NCBI GenBank assembly: GCA_020636215.1
Contig: JACJYG010000007.1
Location: 310,001 to 374,000, forward strand
Direction of reading: 5' to 3'
From: Lewinellaceae bacterium
Lineage (GTDB): Bacteria > Bacteroidota > Bacteroidia > Chitinophagales > Saprospiraceae
Length of the DNA stretch: 64,000 nt
The number at the start of each line of letters is the position of its first letter. Position 1 is the first letter of the stretch. Both the position numbers and the translations under genes were made by a program. Below, piece after piece: positions 43,436-53,280 of this stretch. Under the pieces are notes generated by a model, which did not search any database, was not told the origin of the DNA, and saw nothing but the letters and a program-made list of their open reading frames with translations.

Positions 43436-43951
43436 ATTATCCAGCTGTCCGTTTAACTGCCGTTGTTGATACAAATGTATATCAAGAGGGGTTTTTGTGC
43501 AAATTTTTTAAATAAAAAAATAAAAATTTATTACAAAATCAATGTTTTGGTCATTTTGTTGAAAGAATATCAAAATGATTTTTTTTAAATAGTGTTTGAT
43601 TGATAATATCAAAAAAGCAAGTTTGCGGCAAAGTTTTTATTAAAAGAATCCTAAGCAATACTTACATCTCAACCTCGGCCTGGCCGAGCAGTGGGGATGT
43701 TTTCCTGGAGTTGCCAGCCGAACCACCGCCCGGCATTATCTGAAAAAAAGCCCGGGCCAAGCCTTTGGGCTATGCCTTGGATCGGCCACCCACTGCAAGG
43801 ATGAAAGCGAGTAAGGCTTCAAAGGAGGGAATTCCTGCATTTGGTATTTTTGCACAGTGCATTGGGGCGTAATAGTGCAACAGAACCACAGCGAAACTGT
43901 CTGTTCCTTTAAAGCTAAAGCTTTATCTTCCCTTAACAAAACGAAAAAACG
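43436..43951. other. AT-rich intergenic region
   Basis: No convincing gene. The stretch 43498-43640 is very AT-rich, with several A and T runs, and probably contains the promoter of the tRNA-like array. No named element seen. Confidence 0.45.
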
Positions 43952-44296
43952 ATGAAATACCTTTACCGATTTGCTATGCTCTTATTGGCCTTGGCCGGCT
44001 GCCAGAGTGCCGAGGATACTCCTGAGCGGATTGCGCAAGATATTTGTGACTGCATGCGCCCTCTGGCCCAGTCCTATGAAGGGGTTAAAGCAGCAGCGGG
44101 CCGCAACGATTTGGATGCTTTGCATCGCTATGCCGAAGAAATGGAACGCTTGATGAGTAAGTGCGGAGAAAAAATAGAAGCGAAATACGGGGCGCTCGAG
44201 GGCGCTCGGGGCGAGCAGGTAAAAGCAGCCATGCAACAAACATGCCCGGATATCGTCGCTACTATAAATGAAGCGGAAGCGGAGTTTATCAAATAG
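43952..44296 (+). CDS. Small lipoprotein of unknown function
   Basis: A 114-residue lipoprotein (LALAGCQSAED). The mature part is helical with four more cysteines (DICDCMRPL, MSKCGEK, QQTCPDI), an arrangement that could form two disulfides. No known family recognised. It faces the convergent DUF819 gene. Confidence 0.7.
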   Translation: MKYLYRFAMLLLALAGCQSAEDTPERIAQDICDCMRPLAQSYEGVKAAAGRNDLDALHRYAEEMERLMSKCGEKIEAKYGALEGARGEQVKAAMQQTCPDIVATINEAEAEFIK

Positions 44297-44317
44297 GGAG
44301 CGTCCGCACGCCGCCCA

Positions 44318-45718
44318 TTACCCACCGCCGGCCACTGCCTGCATCAGGAAGGCGCAAATGATAGCGCCATAAGTGCCCAGTGCATAACCCAGTACCGCCA
44401 TGAGGACTCCAACCGGGGCCAGGGCAGGGCTGAATGCGGAGGCTACAATCGGAGCGGATGCGGCGCCGCCCACATTGGCCTGGCTGCCTACTGCCACGAA
44501 GAAAAACGGCGCCCGAATGATCTTGGCTGTCGTAAGGAGAATAACCACATGAACCATCATCCACACAATACCGATAGCGAAAAGGCCAAGGTTTTGCAGT
44601 ACTTCTCCCAGGTTCATTTTCATACCGATCGTTGCTACGAGTACGTAGATAAAAACACTGCCCCAGCGGGAAGCACCCACGCCCTCCAGTGCTCTGGCCC
44701 TGGTTAGGGAAAGGCTAAGCCCCAGAGTCGTAGCGATGACGATCAGCCAGAAGAAACCTTCTAAAAGGGAGTTAAGCCGGGCTGCTTGCAGCGCCGTTTT
44801 ATACCGTTCCATGATCGGAAGGATCAGGTCGGAGCCCCAGTGAGAAAGGGCTACACCACCAAAGGCAACGGCCAGCAGCACAAAGGTTTCCGTCAGGTTG
44901 GGAATACGGGCGACGCTGGACTGGTAGTCCTCGACGCGGTGTTTGAGGTCCTCGATGGCGGAATTATCCGCTTTCAGGACGCGGTCCAGTTTGTCGGATA
45001 TGCTGGCTCCGTATAATAGGAAACCCATCCATATGTTGGCGACCACCACGTCAACTACGATCATGGCGGCAAAGAGGTTGTCGCTCACTTTAAAGATCTC
45101 TTTCATGGCCGTCTGGTTGGCGCCGCCGCCAATCCAGCTTCCAGCGATTGTAGACAGGCCTTTCCACAACTCATCGGGGTTGGCTTGTACCAGGCCGGGC
45201 GCCAGATAAGAGATTGTCAGCAGGGCTACCGGGCCACCCAAAATGATACCCAGGGTGGCGGCAAAGAACATGATCAAGGCCTTAGGCCCCAGGTTGATGA
45301 TGCCCTTGAAATCGATGCTCAGGCAAAGCAACACCAAACTGGCAGGCAGTAAATAACGGGAGGCTACGAAATAGAGTTGCGATTTGACGATAAAGGGCTT
45401 CAGAGCCTCCTGCCCTATATTATTGTCTAAAATAAGTTGTTTCACAGCTTTCCAGCCGGCCTGGTCGGAGAGCGTAGGAGCTACTCCTGCCTGAAGGAAA
45501 TCGCGCAGCTTATCAAGGTCGTACCACTGCGGGCTGATGAGCCCCAGGGGCCAGGCCATAAGGGCCGGCAGAAAGTAACACAATAAAAGAGGTGGGACGT
45601 AGCGGTAAAATTTTTTCCAGCCGCTTGCCTTGCTATGTGAAGTTACAAATACCAGAGCCAGTACGATAATCAATAAGCCCAGTACGATTGCGTCGTTGGT
45701 GAAAAAAGGTTGCGTCAT
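44318..45718 (-). CDS. DUF819 family membrane protein
   Basis: 466 residues from the ATG of MTQPFF, with about 11-12 hydrophobic segments. The family features are plain: GSWIGGGANQTAMKEIF in the middle and VGSQANVGGAASAPIVASAF near the C-terminus, followed by PVGVLMAVLGYALGTYGA. The repeated Gly/Asn/Pro-rich hairpins suggest a transporter; the substrate is unknown. The frame extends 41 codons upstream, overlapping the divergent deaminase promoter, and is probably not translated there. Confidence 0.88.
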   Translation of the reverse strand: MTQPFFTNDAIVLGLLIIVLALVFVTSHSKASGWKKFYRYVPPLLLCYFLPALMAWPLGLISPQWYDLDKLRDFLQAGVAPTLSDQAGWKAVKQLILDNNIGQEALKPFIVKSQLYFVASRYLLPASLVLLCLSIDFKGIINLGPKALIMFFAATLGIILGGPVALLTISYLAPGLVQANPDELWKGLSTIAGSWIGGGANQTAMKEIFKVSDNLFAAMIVVDVVVANIWMGFLLYGASISDKLDRVLKADNSAIEDLKHRVEDYQSSVARIPNLTETFVLLAVAFGGVALSHWGSDLILPIMERYKTALQAARLNSLLEGFFWLIVIATTLGLSLSLTRARALEGVGASRWGSVFIYVLVATIGMKMNLGEVLQNLGLFAIGIVWMMVHVVILLTTAKIIRAPFFFVAVGSQANVGGAASAPIVASAFSPALAPVGVLMAVLGYALGTYGAIICAFLMQAVAGGG

Positions 45719-45909
45719 GTTCCGCCATTTTGGGTGTTCGGTCCGGGTAAAGATAGCAATTGTATTCAAAAATTGTTTTCCAGCTGAAGGAGGCCATCCT
45801 ACTTGTGCGCCGGCCAAAGTGGCGGTGATCAATAAAATCACTAATTTGCCGCCTGATTTGGGAAAACAGGCTTTTGCAGGCCTGTTCCGCCCTAAAAAAA
45901 ATTAGGACT

Positions 45910-46380
45910 GTGAGGGACGAGCAATTCATGAAAGTAGCGATTCAACTGGCCATTGAGGGGGTACATAACGGCCTTGGCGGCCCTTTCGGAGCGGTAGTTG
46001 TGAAGGATGGCCTTATTATTGGCAGGGGGCAAAACCGGGTATTGGCCGATCGGGACCCTACGGCTCATGCAGAGGTCGTTGCCATTCGGCAGGCCTGTGA
46101 GCATCTTGGGCATTTCCAATTGGAAGGCTGTGTGATCTATACCTCCTGTGAGCCCTGCCCCATGTGCCTGGGGGCCATTTATTGGGCGCGGCCCAACCGT
46201 ATTGTTTTCGGTTGCGACCGACAGGATGCAGCCGCTATAGATTTTGATGACGCCTTCATCTACGAAGAATTGAACCATCCCCCGGGCCACCGGCGCCTTC
46301 CCACCGAACAAATGATGCGGCAGGAAGCCCTTTATGCCATGCAGGCCTGGGCAGCCAAAAAAGACAAGACTCAATATTAA
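45910..46380 (+). CDS. Guanine deaminase (GuaD-like cytidine-deaminase fold)
   Basis: A 156-residue zinc enzyme. HAEVVAIR (zinc His and catalytic Glu) and TSCEPCPMCLGAIYWARP (two zinc Cys) define the fold. DAAAIDFDDAFIYEEL near the C-terminus matches guanine deaminases rather than TadA, so guanine to xanthine is the likely reaction. I chose the GTG at 45910 because the next residues (RDEQFMKVAIQLA) align with the family start; an ATG at 45928 is the alternative. The lspA gene follows 12 bp later. Confidence 0.85.
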   Translation: MRDEQFMKVAIQLAIEGVHNGLGGPFGAVVVKDGLIIGRGQNRVLADRDPTAHAEVVAIRQACEHLGHFQLEGCVIYTSCEPCPMCLGAIYWARPNRIVFGCDRQDAAAIDFDDAFIYEELNHPPGHRRLPTEQMMRQEALYAMQAWAAKKDKTQY

Positions 46381-46392
46381 ACAGCATAACCA

Positions 46393-46920
46393 ATGAAAAT
46401 TAACTGGCAACGAATCGTCCTGATACTGGGTATTGTGGCGGCCAATATTGTAATTGACCAGGGCGCCAAGCAGTGGGCCCGGGAGCAACTCATGGGCCTG
46501 GGGCAATTGTCTTATCTGGGCGATTTCTTTCGACTGGTATACGTAGAGAACAAGGGCGCTTTTCTCAGCCTCGGTGCAGGCCTGTCAGGAACTTTGCGCT
46601 TTATTGCCCTGAACGTCCTGCCCGCAGGGCTATTACTGGGGCTGGTAGCCTATACCCTGTTTTCGAAACAGCTTTCTAAACTTCAGATCATTGCCTTTAG
46701 CTTTATCTGTGGCGGTGGGGTGAGCAATATTTTTGATCGGCTGCTCTACGGGCAGGTCGTCGACTTTATGAACGTGGGGCTGGCGGGGCTGCGTACCGGC
46801 ATTTTCAATTTCGCCGACCTTTCTATCATGATCGGCCTGGCCATTATGTTGCCACAGCTTTTCAGGAAGAAAGATCCAGAACCCAGGGAACCGGAAAAGA
46901 TGGAAAAAGCTTCGGAGTAG
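46393..46920 (+). CDS. lspA: Lipoprotein signal peptidase II
   Basis: A 175-residue membrane enzyme with four hydrophobic segments. The two catalytic Asp lie in FDRLLYGQVVDFM and FNFADLSI; VDQGAKQWA-like and YVENKGAFLS motifs precede them. It cleaves prolipoproteins ahead of the lipid-modified Cys; this window alone encodes many such lipoproteins. The C-terminal ~20 residues are charged (KKDPEPREPEKMEK). Confidence 0.95.
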   Translation: MKINWQRIVLILGIVAANIVIDQGAKQWAREQLMGLGQLSYLGDFFRLVYVENKGAFLSLGAGLSGTLRFIALNVLPAGLLLGLVAYTLFSKQLSKLQIIAFSFICGGGVSNIFDRLLYGQVVDFMNVGLAGLRTGIFNFADLSIMIGLAIMLPQLFRKKDPEPREPEKMEKASE

Positions 46921-47041
46921 CTGGCTTGGTGAAGCATCAAACGGCCCTTCTCCGGGCCTCTGCAGCCATGAAATCCACCGTACTACTGGCCTCCCAGAGT
47001 CCCTCAGCCATATAGCCATTCCCAATGACTTTTCCTGTCAC

Positions 47042-47635
47042 CTATTTCAATTTTTCCAGCACTTCCACCTCGAAAGCCAGCACCGTGTTGGGTGGAACCA
47101 GAAAGCCCCCCTTTCCATCCGGGAAGCCTTTTTCACCGTAGCCCAGGGCCGAGGGGATGAGCAACAGGATCTTACCTCCGGGGCGGATCAGTTGTAATCC
47201 CTCGTTCCAGCCGGGCACCATATTGCCGATGTAGAACTCCAGGGGTTTGTCGCGGCGGTAAGAGGAGTCAAAAACCTGGCCATCCAGAAAATATCCTTTG
47301 TAGTGGGCTGAAATGTAATCGCCCCATTGCAGGAGTTCTCCTGCTCCGGTATCCAGGATGTGGTAAAACAGGCCCGAGGCGGTACGTTCCAGAGGGATCA
47401 GCTTGTCAATGGCATAGTTGGTGATGGTATTCTGGTCCCTTTCCGCCTGATTTTGAGGGTTCGCAATCAGGTAACTGGATAATTGCAGTATAACTTCGTC
47501 CTCCTCAACTGCAGGTATGGTTGGGCTGGCCTCAGGCGCCTGTTCGCGGCTGGAGTTGCTGGAGTTGTTGGAGTTGTTGGAGCAGGCATAAAAAAGCAGT
47601 AGGGACAGGAATAAGAACGTGCGGTTTTTTATCAT
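47042..47635 (-). CDS. FKBP-type peptidyl-prolyl isomerase lipoprotein
   Basis: A 197-residue lipoprotein (LLFYACSN) with a short Asn/Ser-rich linker. The C-terminal 110 residues form an FKBP domain: VSAHYKGYFLDG-like strand, GQVFDSSYRRDKPLEFYIG, PGWNEGLQLIRPGGKILLLIPSALGYGE, and VPPNTVLAFEVEVLE. Probably assists folding of periplasmic or surface proteins. Bacteroidota lipoprotein FKBPs include GldI, but I cannot assign that name. The start is the ATG of MIKNRTF. Confidence 0.9.
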   Translation of the reverse strand: MIKNRTFLFLSLLLFYACSNNSNNSSNSSREQAPEASPTIPAVEEDEVILQLSSYLIANPQNQAERDQNTITNYAIDKLIPLERTASGLFYHILDTGAGELLQWGDYISAHYKGYFLDGQVFDSSYRRDKPLEFYIGNMVPGWNEGLQLIRPGGKILLLIPSALGYGEKGFPDGKGGFLVPPNTVLAFEVEVLEKLK

Positions 47636-47762
47636 TTCAGCTGGACGTTTTTTCGGATAATATAGTGAAAAAATAAGTAGTAGCGCAAGGCAAGGCACCA
47701 TAGGCATGATTAGCCATGAAATGGACATTTTTTAGTCCGCTTTCCCCTTTTACCAATTTTGC

Positions 47763-47770
47763 TATCTTTG
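47763..47770 (+). promoter_or_regulatory. Bacteroidota-type promoter (-7 element TATCTTTG)
   Basis: TATCTTTG fits the TAnnTTTG consensus exactly. It lies about 125 bp before the symporter start. Confidence 0.55.
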
Positions 47771-47895
47771 CCATGCTGTGGAATGGCCGGGGCGCCCATA
47801 AAGCAACTTTTTGTATGTGAAGGGAAGATAGATGAAATGAGGTGAAAAAAACGCCAATGCCCTGGTTGCGCTAACCAAACTAAGCAGGAACCACT

Positions 47896-49398
47896 ATGTT
47901 GCAACAACATTTGACACCAACCCTCATACTTAGCCTGATTGCTGTTTATTTCCTAATGCTCATTGTCGTTTCTTATTTTACCGGGCGGAAGGCAGGCAAT
48001 GCAGAGTTTTTCCTGGCCGGCCGTAAATCGCCCTGGTATCTGGTGGCATTTGGCATGGTTGGCGCTTCCCTTTCGGGGGTTACATTTATTTCCATTCCTG
48101 GGGTAGTAGGGGCTAACGGCCTCAACCAGGACTTTTCCTATATGCAGATCGTCTTCGGTTATGTGCTGGGTTATCTCGTTATTGCCCGGGTGCTCCTGCC
48201 GTTGTACTATCGGCTCAACCTGACTACCATCTACGGTTATCTGGAACAGCGCCTCGGCCTGCATGCCTACAAGACCGGCGCCGCCTATTTTTTACTTTCC
48301 AGGGCAGTCGGTTCTGCTTTTCGACTGTATCTGGTGGCCATTGTATTGCAGGAATTTGTATTAGGCCCTTTCGGGATCCCCTTTTGGGCGACGGTAGGGG
48401 TCACTATTATCCTGATCTGGGTCTATACCTTCAAAGGAGGCATCAATACTATAGTATACACCGATACGCTGCAAACCTTTTGCATGCTGGCGGCTGTGGT
48501 CCTCTCTATTGTTGCGATTGGTAACGCAATGGAAACTGATATCGGAGGCTTGGTGAAAATGGTTCGGTCCAGTTCTTATTCCAAGGTCTTTTTCTTCGAA
48601 GGAGGGTGGAACGACCCCAATAATTTCTTCAAGCAGTTCATCAGTGGCGCTCTCATTACCATTGTGATGACAGGTATGGATCAGGATATGATGCAGAAAA
48701 ACCTAAGCTGCCGGAATATTGGAGAAGCACAAAAGAACATGTATACCTTCAGCACGATCCTGGTATTTGCCAATGTGCTGTTCCTGACCCTGGGGGCTTT
48801 ATTATATATCTATGCCTCCAGCATTGGCCTGGATATTCCCGAACAGACGGATAAGCTGTATCCAACCCTTGCATTGCGGCACCTTTCTCCAGCCGTCGGT
48901 GTCCTGTTCGTATTGGGCATCATCGCTGCGGCCTACTCCAGCGCCGATTCCGCGCTAACCGCCCTTACCACCTCTTTCTGCGTGGATTTTCTTGGATTTG
49001 AGAAAAGCGAAGTAAACGAAGAAGGCAAGCAACGCACCCGCTTTTTTGTACATATTGGCTTCTCTATTTTACTCTTTTTAATCATCGTTGTCTTCAACGC
49101 TATTCATAATGAAGCTGTTATCAGCAGCTTATTCGTTGCTGCCGGATATACTTATGGGCCCATCCTGGGGTTATTTGCTTTCGGCCTGCTGACCCGCTAC
49201 AATGTCCGGTCTGCGCTGGTCGTACCGGTTTGCCTGGTGGCGCCGGTGTTATCCTTTTTCCTGGATAAATATTCCGGCCAGCTATTCTTTGGATTCCAGT
49301 TCGGCTTTCTCATCATCGCGCTCAACGGCTTGTTGACTTTTCTGGGTTTGCTGGCTATTACCCGGTGGGGGGAACAGAGGCAAAGTTTGAACGGCTAA
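47896..49398 (+). CDS. Sodium:solute symporter (SSS family)
   Basis: A 500-residue membrane protein with about 13 hydrophobic segments. Family signs are FFLAGRKSPWYLVAFGMVGASLSGVTFISIPG, the GGINTIVYTDTLQTF segment after the fifth helix, and AAAYSSADSALTALTTSFCVDF, which forms the sodium site. Solute unknown (sugar, amino acid or sialate are all possible). Confidence 0.93.
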   Translation: MLQQHLTPTLILSLIAVYFLMLIVVSYFTGRKAGNAEFFLAGRKSPWYLVAFGMVGASLSGVTFISIPGVVGANGLNQDFSYMQIVFGYVLGYLVIARVLLPLYYRLNLTTIYGYLEQRLGLHAYKTGAAYFLLSRAVGSAFRLYLVAIVLQEFVLGPFGIPFWATVGVTIILIWVYTFKGGINTIVYTDTLQTFCMLAAVVLSIVAIGNAMETDIGGLVKMVRSSSYSKVFFFEGGWNDPNNFFKQFISGALITIVMTGMDQDMMQKNLSCRNIGEAQKNMYTFSTILVFANVLFLTLGALLYIYASSIGLDIPEQTDKLYPTLALRHLSPAVGVLFVLGIIAAAYSSADSALTALTTSFCVDFLGFEKSEVNEEGKQRTRFFVHIGFSILLFLIIVVFNAIHNEAVISSLFVAAGYTYGPILGLFAFGLLTRYNVRSALVVPVCLVAPVLSFFLDKYSGQLFFGFQFGFLIIALNGLLTFLGLLAITRWGEQRQSLNG

Positions 49399-49580
49399 AT
49401 GGTTGGGCTGCTGACCGGCTTGATGAAAGAAGCCGTGCTCTTTCTAGGCGGGTGAAGTTTCGCGTGCCAAGAGGTGCTTATCTCAATCACTCACTTCTCA
49501 AACATCTACTCCCCAAAACTATTGGACATTTTTTTTACCTTCGCCACGGTTTTTGGAATGCATAGTAATTTAGCACTATT

Positions 49581-50570
49581 ATGTCGAAAATAAACGCCGC
49601 TATTACTGGAGTACATGCTTATGTTCCTGATTATGTGCTGACCAACCAGGAGTTGGAAACTATGGTGGATACCAATGATGAATGGATCCGCACGCGCACG
49701 GGAATACAGGAACGCCGCATCCTGAAAGGAGAGGGGATGGGTACTTCCCATATGGGCATGGAGGCTGTAAAAGGCCTGCTGGAGAAAACCAATACCGCTC
49801 CGGAAGAGATCGAGCTGATGATCTGCGCGACAGTAACCGGCGATATGCAATTTCCGGATACGGCCAATCTCATTGCCGACTTTGTCGGCATCCGGAATGC
49901 CTTTTGCTATGACATCAACGCGGCTTGTTCCGGTTTTCTTTTCGCATTGGCCACTGCTGCTAAATTTATCGAATCGGGGACCTGTAAGAAAGTGATTGTC
50001 GTTGGAGCGGACAAAATGTCTTCCATTGTAGATTACACCGACCGGGCTACCTGTATCATTTTTGGTGATGGCGCCGGTGCAGTCCTGTTGGAACCAGCTG
50101 AAGACGGCGTCGGTATCCGCGATGCGTTGCTTCAAAGCGATGGAGCCGGACAGGTTTATCTCTATCAGAAAGCGGGAGGGTCGCGCTATCCGGCTACGGC
50201 TGAAACTGTTGAAAAGCGGGAGCATTTCGTATACCAAAACGGACAACCTGTTTTTAAAGCTGCTGTTGCCGGCATGGCTGATGTTGTGACCCGGGTAATA
50301 GCGCGCAATGGGTTATCCGAAAAGGAAATCGACTGGCTGGTGCCGCATCAGGCAAACCGGCGGATCATAGAATCAGTCGCTAGAATGGCCCGCTTCCCCA
50401 TCGAAAAGGTGATGATCAATATCCATAAATATGGCAATACCACAGCTGCCACTATCCCGCTTTGCCTATGGGAATGGGAAAGCCAATTGAAAAAGGGCGA
50501 CAATCTTATCCTGACTTCTTTTGGCGGCGGCTTCACCTGGGGCGCTATCTATGTGAAGTGGGCTTACTAG
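49581..50570 (+). CDS. fabH: Beta-ketoacyl-ACP synthase III
   Basis: A 329-residue enzyme that starts fatty-acid synthesis by condensing acyl-CoA with malonyl-ACP. The triad is present: Cys in INAACSGFLFA, His in VPHQANRRI, Asn in HKYGNTTAATIP. N-terminal TRTGIQERR also fits. It heads the cluster fabH-efp-accB-accC; rpmF and plsX, usual upstream neighbours in this phylum, are not here. Confidence 0.95.
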   Translation: MSKINAAITGVHAYVPDYVLTNQELETMVDTNDEWIRTRTGIQERRILKGEGMGTSHMGMEAVKGLLEKTNTAPEEIELMICATVTGDMQFPDTANLIADFVGIRNAFCYDINAACSGFLFALATAAKFIESGTCKKVIVVGADKMSSIVDYTDRATCIIFGDGAGAVLLEPAEDGVGIRDALLQSDGAGQVYLYQKAGGSRYPATAETVEKREHFVYQNGQPVFKAAVAGMADVVTRVIARNGLSEKEIDWLVPHQANRRIIESVARMARFPIEKVMINIHKYGNTTAATIPLCLWEWESQLKKGDNLILTSFGGGFTWGAIYVKWAY

Positions 50571-50593
50571 GGCAGTTTCCTGTGTTTTTTGTC

Positions 50594-50601
50594 TATCTTT
50601 G
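50594..50601 (+). promoter_or_regulatory. Bacteroidota-type promoter before efp
   Basis: TATCTTTG, a full match to TAnnTTTG, lies 44 bp before the efp ATG and 24 bp after the fabH stop, so efp-accB-accC probably has its own promoter. Confidence 0.6.
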
Positions 50602-50644
50602 CAACGTTTAATTTCAAAGCAAATATAAAACCAGAGAAGTTTCA

Positions 50645-51211
50645 ATGGCAACGACATCTGATATTCGCAAAGGCATGTGTATCGATTTCAACGACGATAT
50701 TTATTCTATCGTTGAATTCCAGCATGTAAAACCCGGGAAGGGCAACGCTTTTGTGCGTACCAAACTGAAGAGCCTGACCTCGGGTAAGGTAATCGAAAAT
50801 ACCTTTCCTGCCGGGCATAATGTCAACGAAGTGCGGGTAGAGCGCCGCAAGTTCCAGTATTTATACAATGACGAGTATGGCTATCACTTCATGGACAACA
50901 GCACCTACGAGCAGGTAGCTATTGACGTCAAGCTGCTCGAGCGCCCGGAACTGATGAAGGAAGGCCTGGAAGTGGATATTATCTTCCACGCCGAAAAGGA
51001 AACGCCGCTGACCATAGAAATGCCCCAGTACATCGTCCTGGAAGTAACCTATACGGAACCGGGGTTGAGAGGGGACACAGCCACCAATACCCTGAAACCA
51101 GCTACCGTTGAAACAGGAGCAGAAGTCCGGGTGCCCTTGTTTATCAATCAGGGAGACCTGGTAAAGATAGACACCGCCTCGGCTTCCTATATGGAACGTG
51201 TAAAACAATAA
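50645..51211 (+). CDS. efp: Elongation factor P
   Basis: A 188-residue factor with three OB-like beta domains. The loop HVKPGKGNAF carries the conserved Lys that is the usual site of modification; RTKLKSLTSGKVIENTF and the C-terminal GAEVRVPLFINQGDLVKIDT complete the pattern. It relieves ribosome stalling at proline runs. The accB gene follows 5 bp after the stop. Confidence 0.97.
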   Translation: MATTSDIRKGMCIDFNDDIYSIVEFQHVKPGKGNAFVRTKLKSLTSGKVIENTFPAGHNVNEVRVERRKFQYLYNDEYGYHFMDNSTYEQVAIDVKLLERPELMKEGLEVDIIFHAEKETPLTIEMPQYIVLEVTYTEPGLRGDTATNTLKPATVETGAEVRVPLFINQGDLVKIDTASASYMERVKQ

Positions 51212-51216
51212 CGCCT

Positions 51217-51759
51217 ATGACGTTCAAAGAGATCCAGGAGTTGATCAAGCTGATCACCAAGACCAACCTTACCGAGTTTAAGGTTAAGAATGGGGATTTT
51301 GAGCTGTCTATTCGTACCGACAAATACGAAAAGTTCAAACAGCAAATGCCTTCGGTAGCGCCGTCTCCGGCGCCAGCGCAGCAGGCTCCCATTATTCAGA
51401 TGCCGGCCGTACCGCCAGCTTACACACCGGCCGCGGCTCCGGCCGCCGAGCAAGCTTCTCCGCCTTCTCAACCGGAGGCTAAACCGGAACAACCTGGCGA
51501 TGGAGATGCAGGCCAGTATAAGGAGATCCGTTCGCCGATTGTGGGCACCTTCTACCGTAGCTCCTCTCCGGAAAAGCCCCCTTACGCTAAGGTTGGAGAT
51601 TCCATTGAGGTAGGCCAGGTCGTATGCATCGTTGAAGCGATGAAACTGTTTAATGAGATCGAATCGGAAATTTCCGGAAAGATCGTCAAGGTCGTAGTAG
51701 AAGATGCACAACCGGTAGAATACGACCAGGTTCTTTTCTTGGTAGACCCCAAGGGCTGA
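51217..51759 (+). CDS. accB: Biotin carboxyl carrier protein of acetyl-CoA carboxylase
   Basis: A 180-residue protein: N-terminal helical part (FKEIQELIKLITKTNLTEFKV), Pro/Ala-rich linker (about 47-92) and C-terminal biotinyl domain with the modified Lys in VEAMKLFNEIE. Carries carboxylated biotin to the transferase. Cotranscribed with efp and accC. Confidence 0.96.
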   Translation: MTFKEIQELIKLITKTNLTEFKVKNGDFELSIRTDKYEKFKQQMPSVAPSPAPAQQAPIIQMPAVPPAYTPAAAPAAEQASPPSQPEAKPEQPGDGDAGQYKEIRSPIVGTFYRSSSPEKPPYAKVGDSIEVGQVVCIVEAMKLFNEIESEISGKIVKVVVEDAQPVEYDQVLFLVDPKG

Positions 51760-51845
51760 TCGTTGACTTTCATTCCAATGAGCCGGCCGGCTTACCAACT
51801 ATACGGAGGTAAGCGTTGGATATGGCCTATTCAACTGAAAGATGT

Positions 51846-53189
51846 ATGTTCGATAAAGTACTCATTGCAAACCGTGGCGAAATTGCGCTTCGCATTATCC
51901 GGACCTGCCGGGAAATGGGCATTAAAACCGTGGCCGTCTATTCCACTGCCGACCGGGAGAGCCTGCATGTGCGCTTCGCTGATGAAGCCGTATGTATCGG
52001 CCCCCCCTCCTCAGCGGAATCTTACCTTAGCATTCCCCGCATTATGGCGGCAGTGGAGATCACTAATGCTGATGCCATCCATCCCGGCTACGGTTTTCTA
52101 GCCGAAAACGCTGACTTTGCCGAGGTTTGCGCTGAATATGGCATTAAATTCATTGGGCCTACTCCGTCGCAGATCCGCAAAATGGGCGACAAGGTGACCG
52201 CCAAAGAAACTATGATCAAGGCTGGCGTGCCGGTCATCCCCGGTTCCGATGGCCTGGTCAAAGATCAGAAGTCGGGCAAAAAGATCGCCAGTGAAGTCGG
52301 TTATCCCATTATCATTAAAGCTACTGCCGGGGGTGGAGGAAAAGGGATGCGCATCGTCTGGGAGGAAAAAGATTTCGATATCAACTGGGACCGCGCCCGC
52401 CAGGAAGCAAAGGCTTCCTTTGGCAACGACGGTATCTACATCGAAAAGTTCGTGGAAGAACCCAGGCATATTGAATTCCAGATCGCCGGTGACCAAAAGG
52501 GCAGGGTCGTTCACCTTTCCGAACGGGATTGCTCCATCCAACGGCGCCACCAGAAATTAGTGGAAGAGTGCCCTTCACCTTTTATGACCGAGGAACTGCG
52601 CAAGAAAATGGGAGACGCTGCTGTGCTTGCGGGCCAGTCTATCGACTATGAAGGCGTGGGCACCATAGAATTTCTCGTAGATAAATACCAGAATTTCTAC
52701 TTCATGGAAATGAATACCCGTATCCAGGTGGAACACCCTGTTACGGAGGAAGTCATCGACCATGACCTCATCAAAGAACAGATCAAAATTGCGGCCGGCG
52801 AGCTTATTACTGGCGGCAATTATTTTCCCAATGCCCATGCCATTGAGTGCCGGATCAATGCAGAAGACCCCTTCAATAATTTCCGCCCCAGCCCCGGAAG
52901 GATCACCTCCTTTCACAGCTCCAAGGGGCACGGGGTACGCGTCGACACCCATGTTTACGCTGGTTACCAGATCCCACCCTATTATGATTCTATGATCGCC
53001 AAATTGATCTGCCGGGCGCGCACCCGTGAGGAATGCATCACCAAGATGGAACGGGCCCTCGATGAGTTTATCATCGAAGGGGTGAAAACTACGGTGCCTT
53101 TTCATCAGCGGCTGATGAAGAACGAACGATTCCGGAAAGGGGACTACAACACGAGCTTCCTCAATGATTTTAAAATGACTGACGACTAG
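51846..53189 (+). CDS. accC: Biotin carboxylase subunit of acetyl-CoA carboxylase
   Basis: A 447-residue ATP-grasp enzyme carboxylating biotin on AccB. The start is MFDKVLIANRGEIALRIIR; an in-frame ATG ten codons upstream is unlikely because the family starts here. ATP-binding GGGGKGMR, ERDCSIQRRHQKL and MNTRIQVEHPVTE are all present. Followed by a terminator, so it ends the cluster. Confidence 0.97.
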   Translation: MFDKVLIANRGEIALRIIRTCREMGIKTVAVYSTADRESLHVRFADEAVCIGPPSSAESYLSIPRIMAAVEITNADAIHPGYGFLAENADFAEVCAEYGIKFIGPTPSQIRKMGDKVTAKETMIKAGVPVIPGSDGLVKDQKSGKKIASEVGYPIIIKATAGGGGKGMRIVWEEKDFDINWDRARQEAKASFGNDGIYIEKFVEEPRHIEFQIAGDQKGRVVHLSERDCSIQRRHQKLVEECPSPFMTEELRKKMGDAAVLAGQSIDYEGVGTIEFLVDKYQNFYFMEMNTRIQVEHPVTEEVIDHDLIKEQIKIAAGELITGGNYFPNAHAIECRINAEDPFNNFRPSPGRITSFHSSKGHGVRVDTHVYAGYQIPPYYDSMIAKLICRARTREECITKMERALDEFIIEGVKTTVPFHQRLMKNERFRKGDYNTSFLNDFKMTDD

Positions 53190-53214
53190 GCTTTGGCTTG
53201 GTTTACCATAACTC

Positions 53215-53236
53215 AGCCCGCCTCGGCGGGCTTTTC
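53215..53236 (+). terminator. Intrinsic terminator after accC
   Basis: An 8-bp GC-rich stem, agcccgcc with ggcgggct, then ttttcc, 26 bp after the accC stop. Confidence 0.8.
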
Positions 53237-53280
53237 CGTTTCTGTCCGCAGGAAAGCGGTAAACTCAAAATATAGCGATC

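Noticed and set aside
43736..43939. 67-residue frame
   Set aside because: No protein-like pattern, lies in an AT-rich promoter-like gap with no conserved features.
46393..46920. Integron or mobile element near the tRNA-like array
   Set aside because: No integrase, attC core or inverted repeats; downstream genes are housekeeping (lspA, deaminase).
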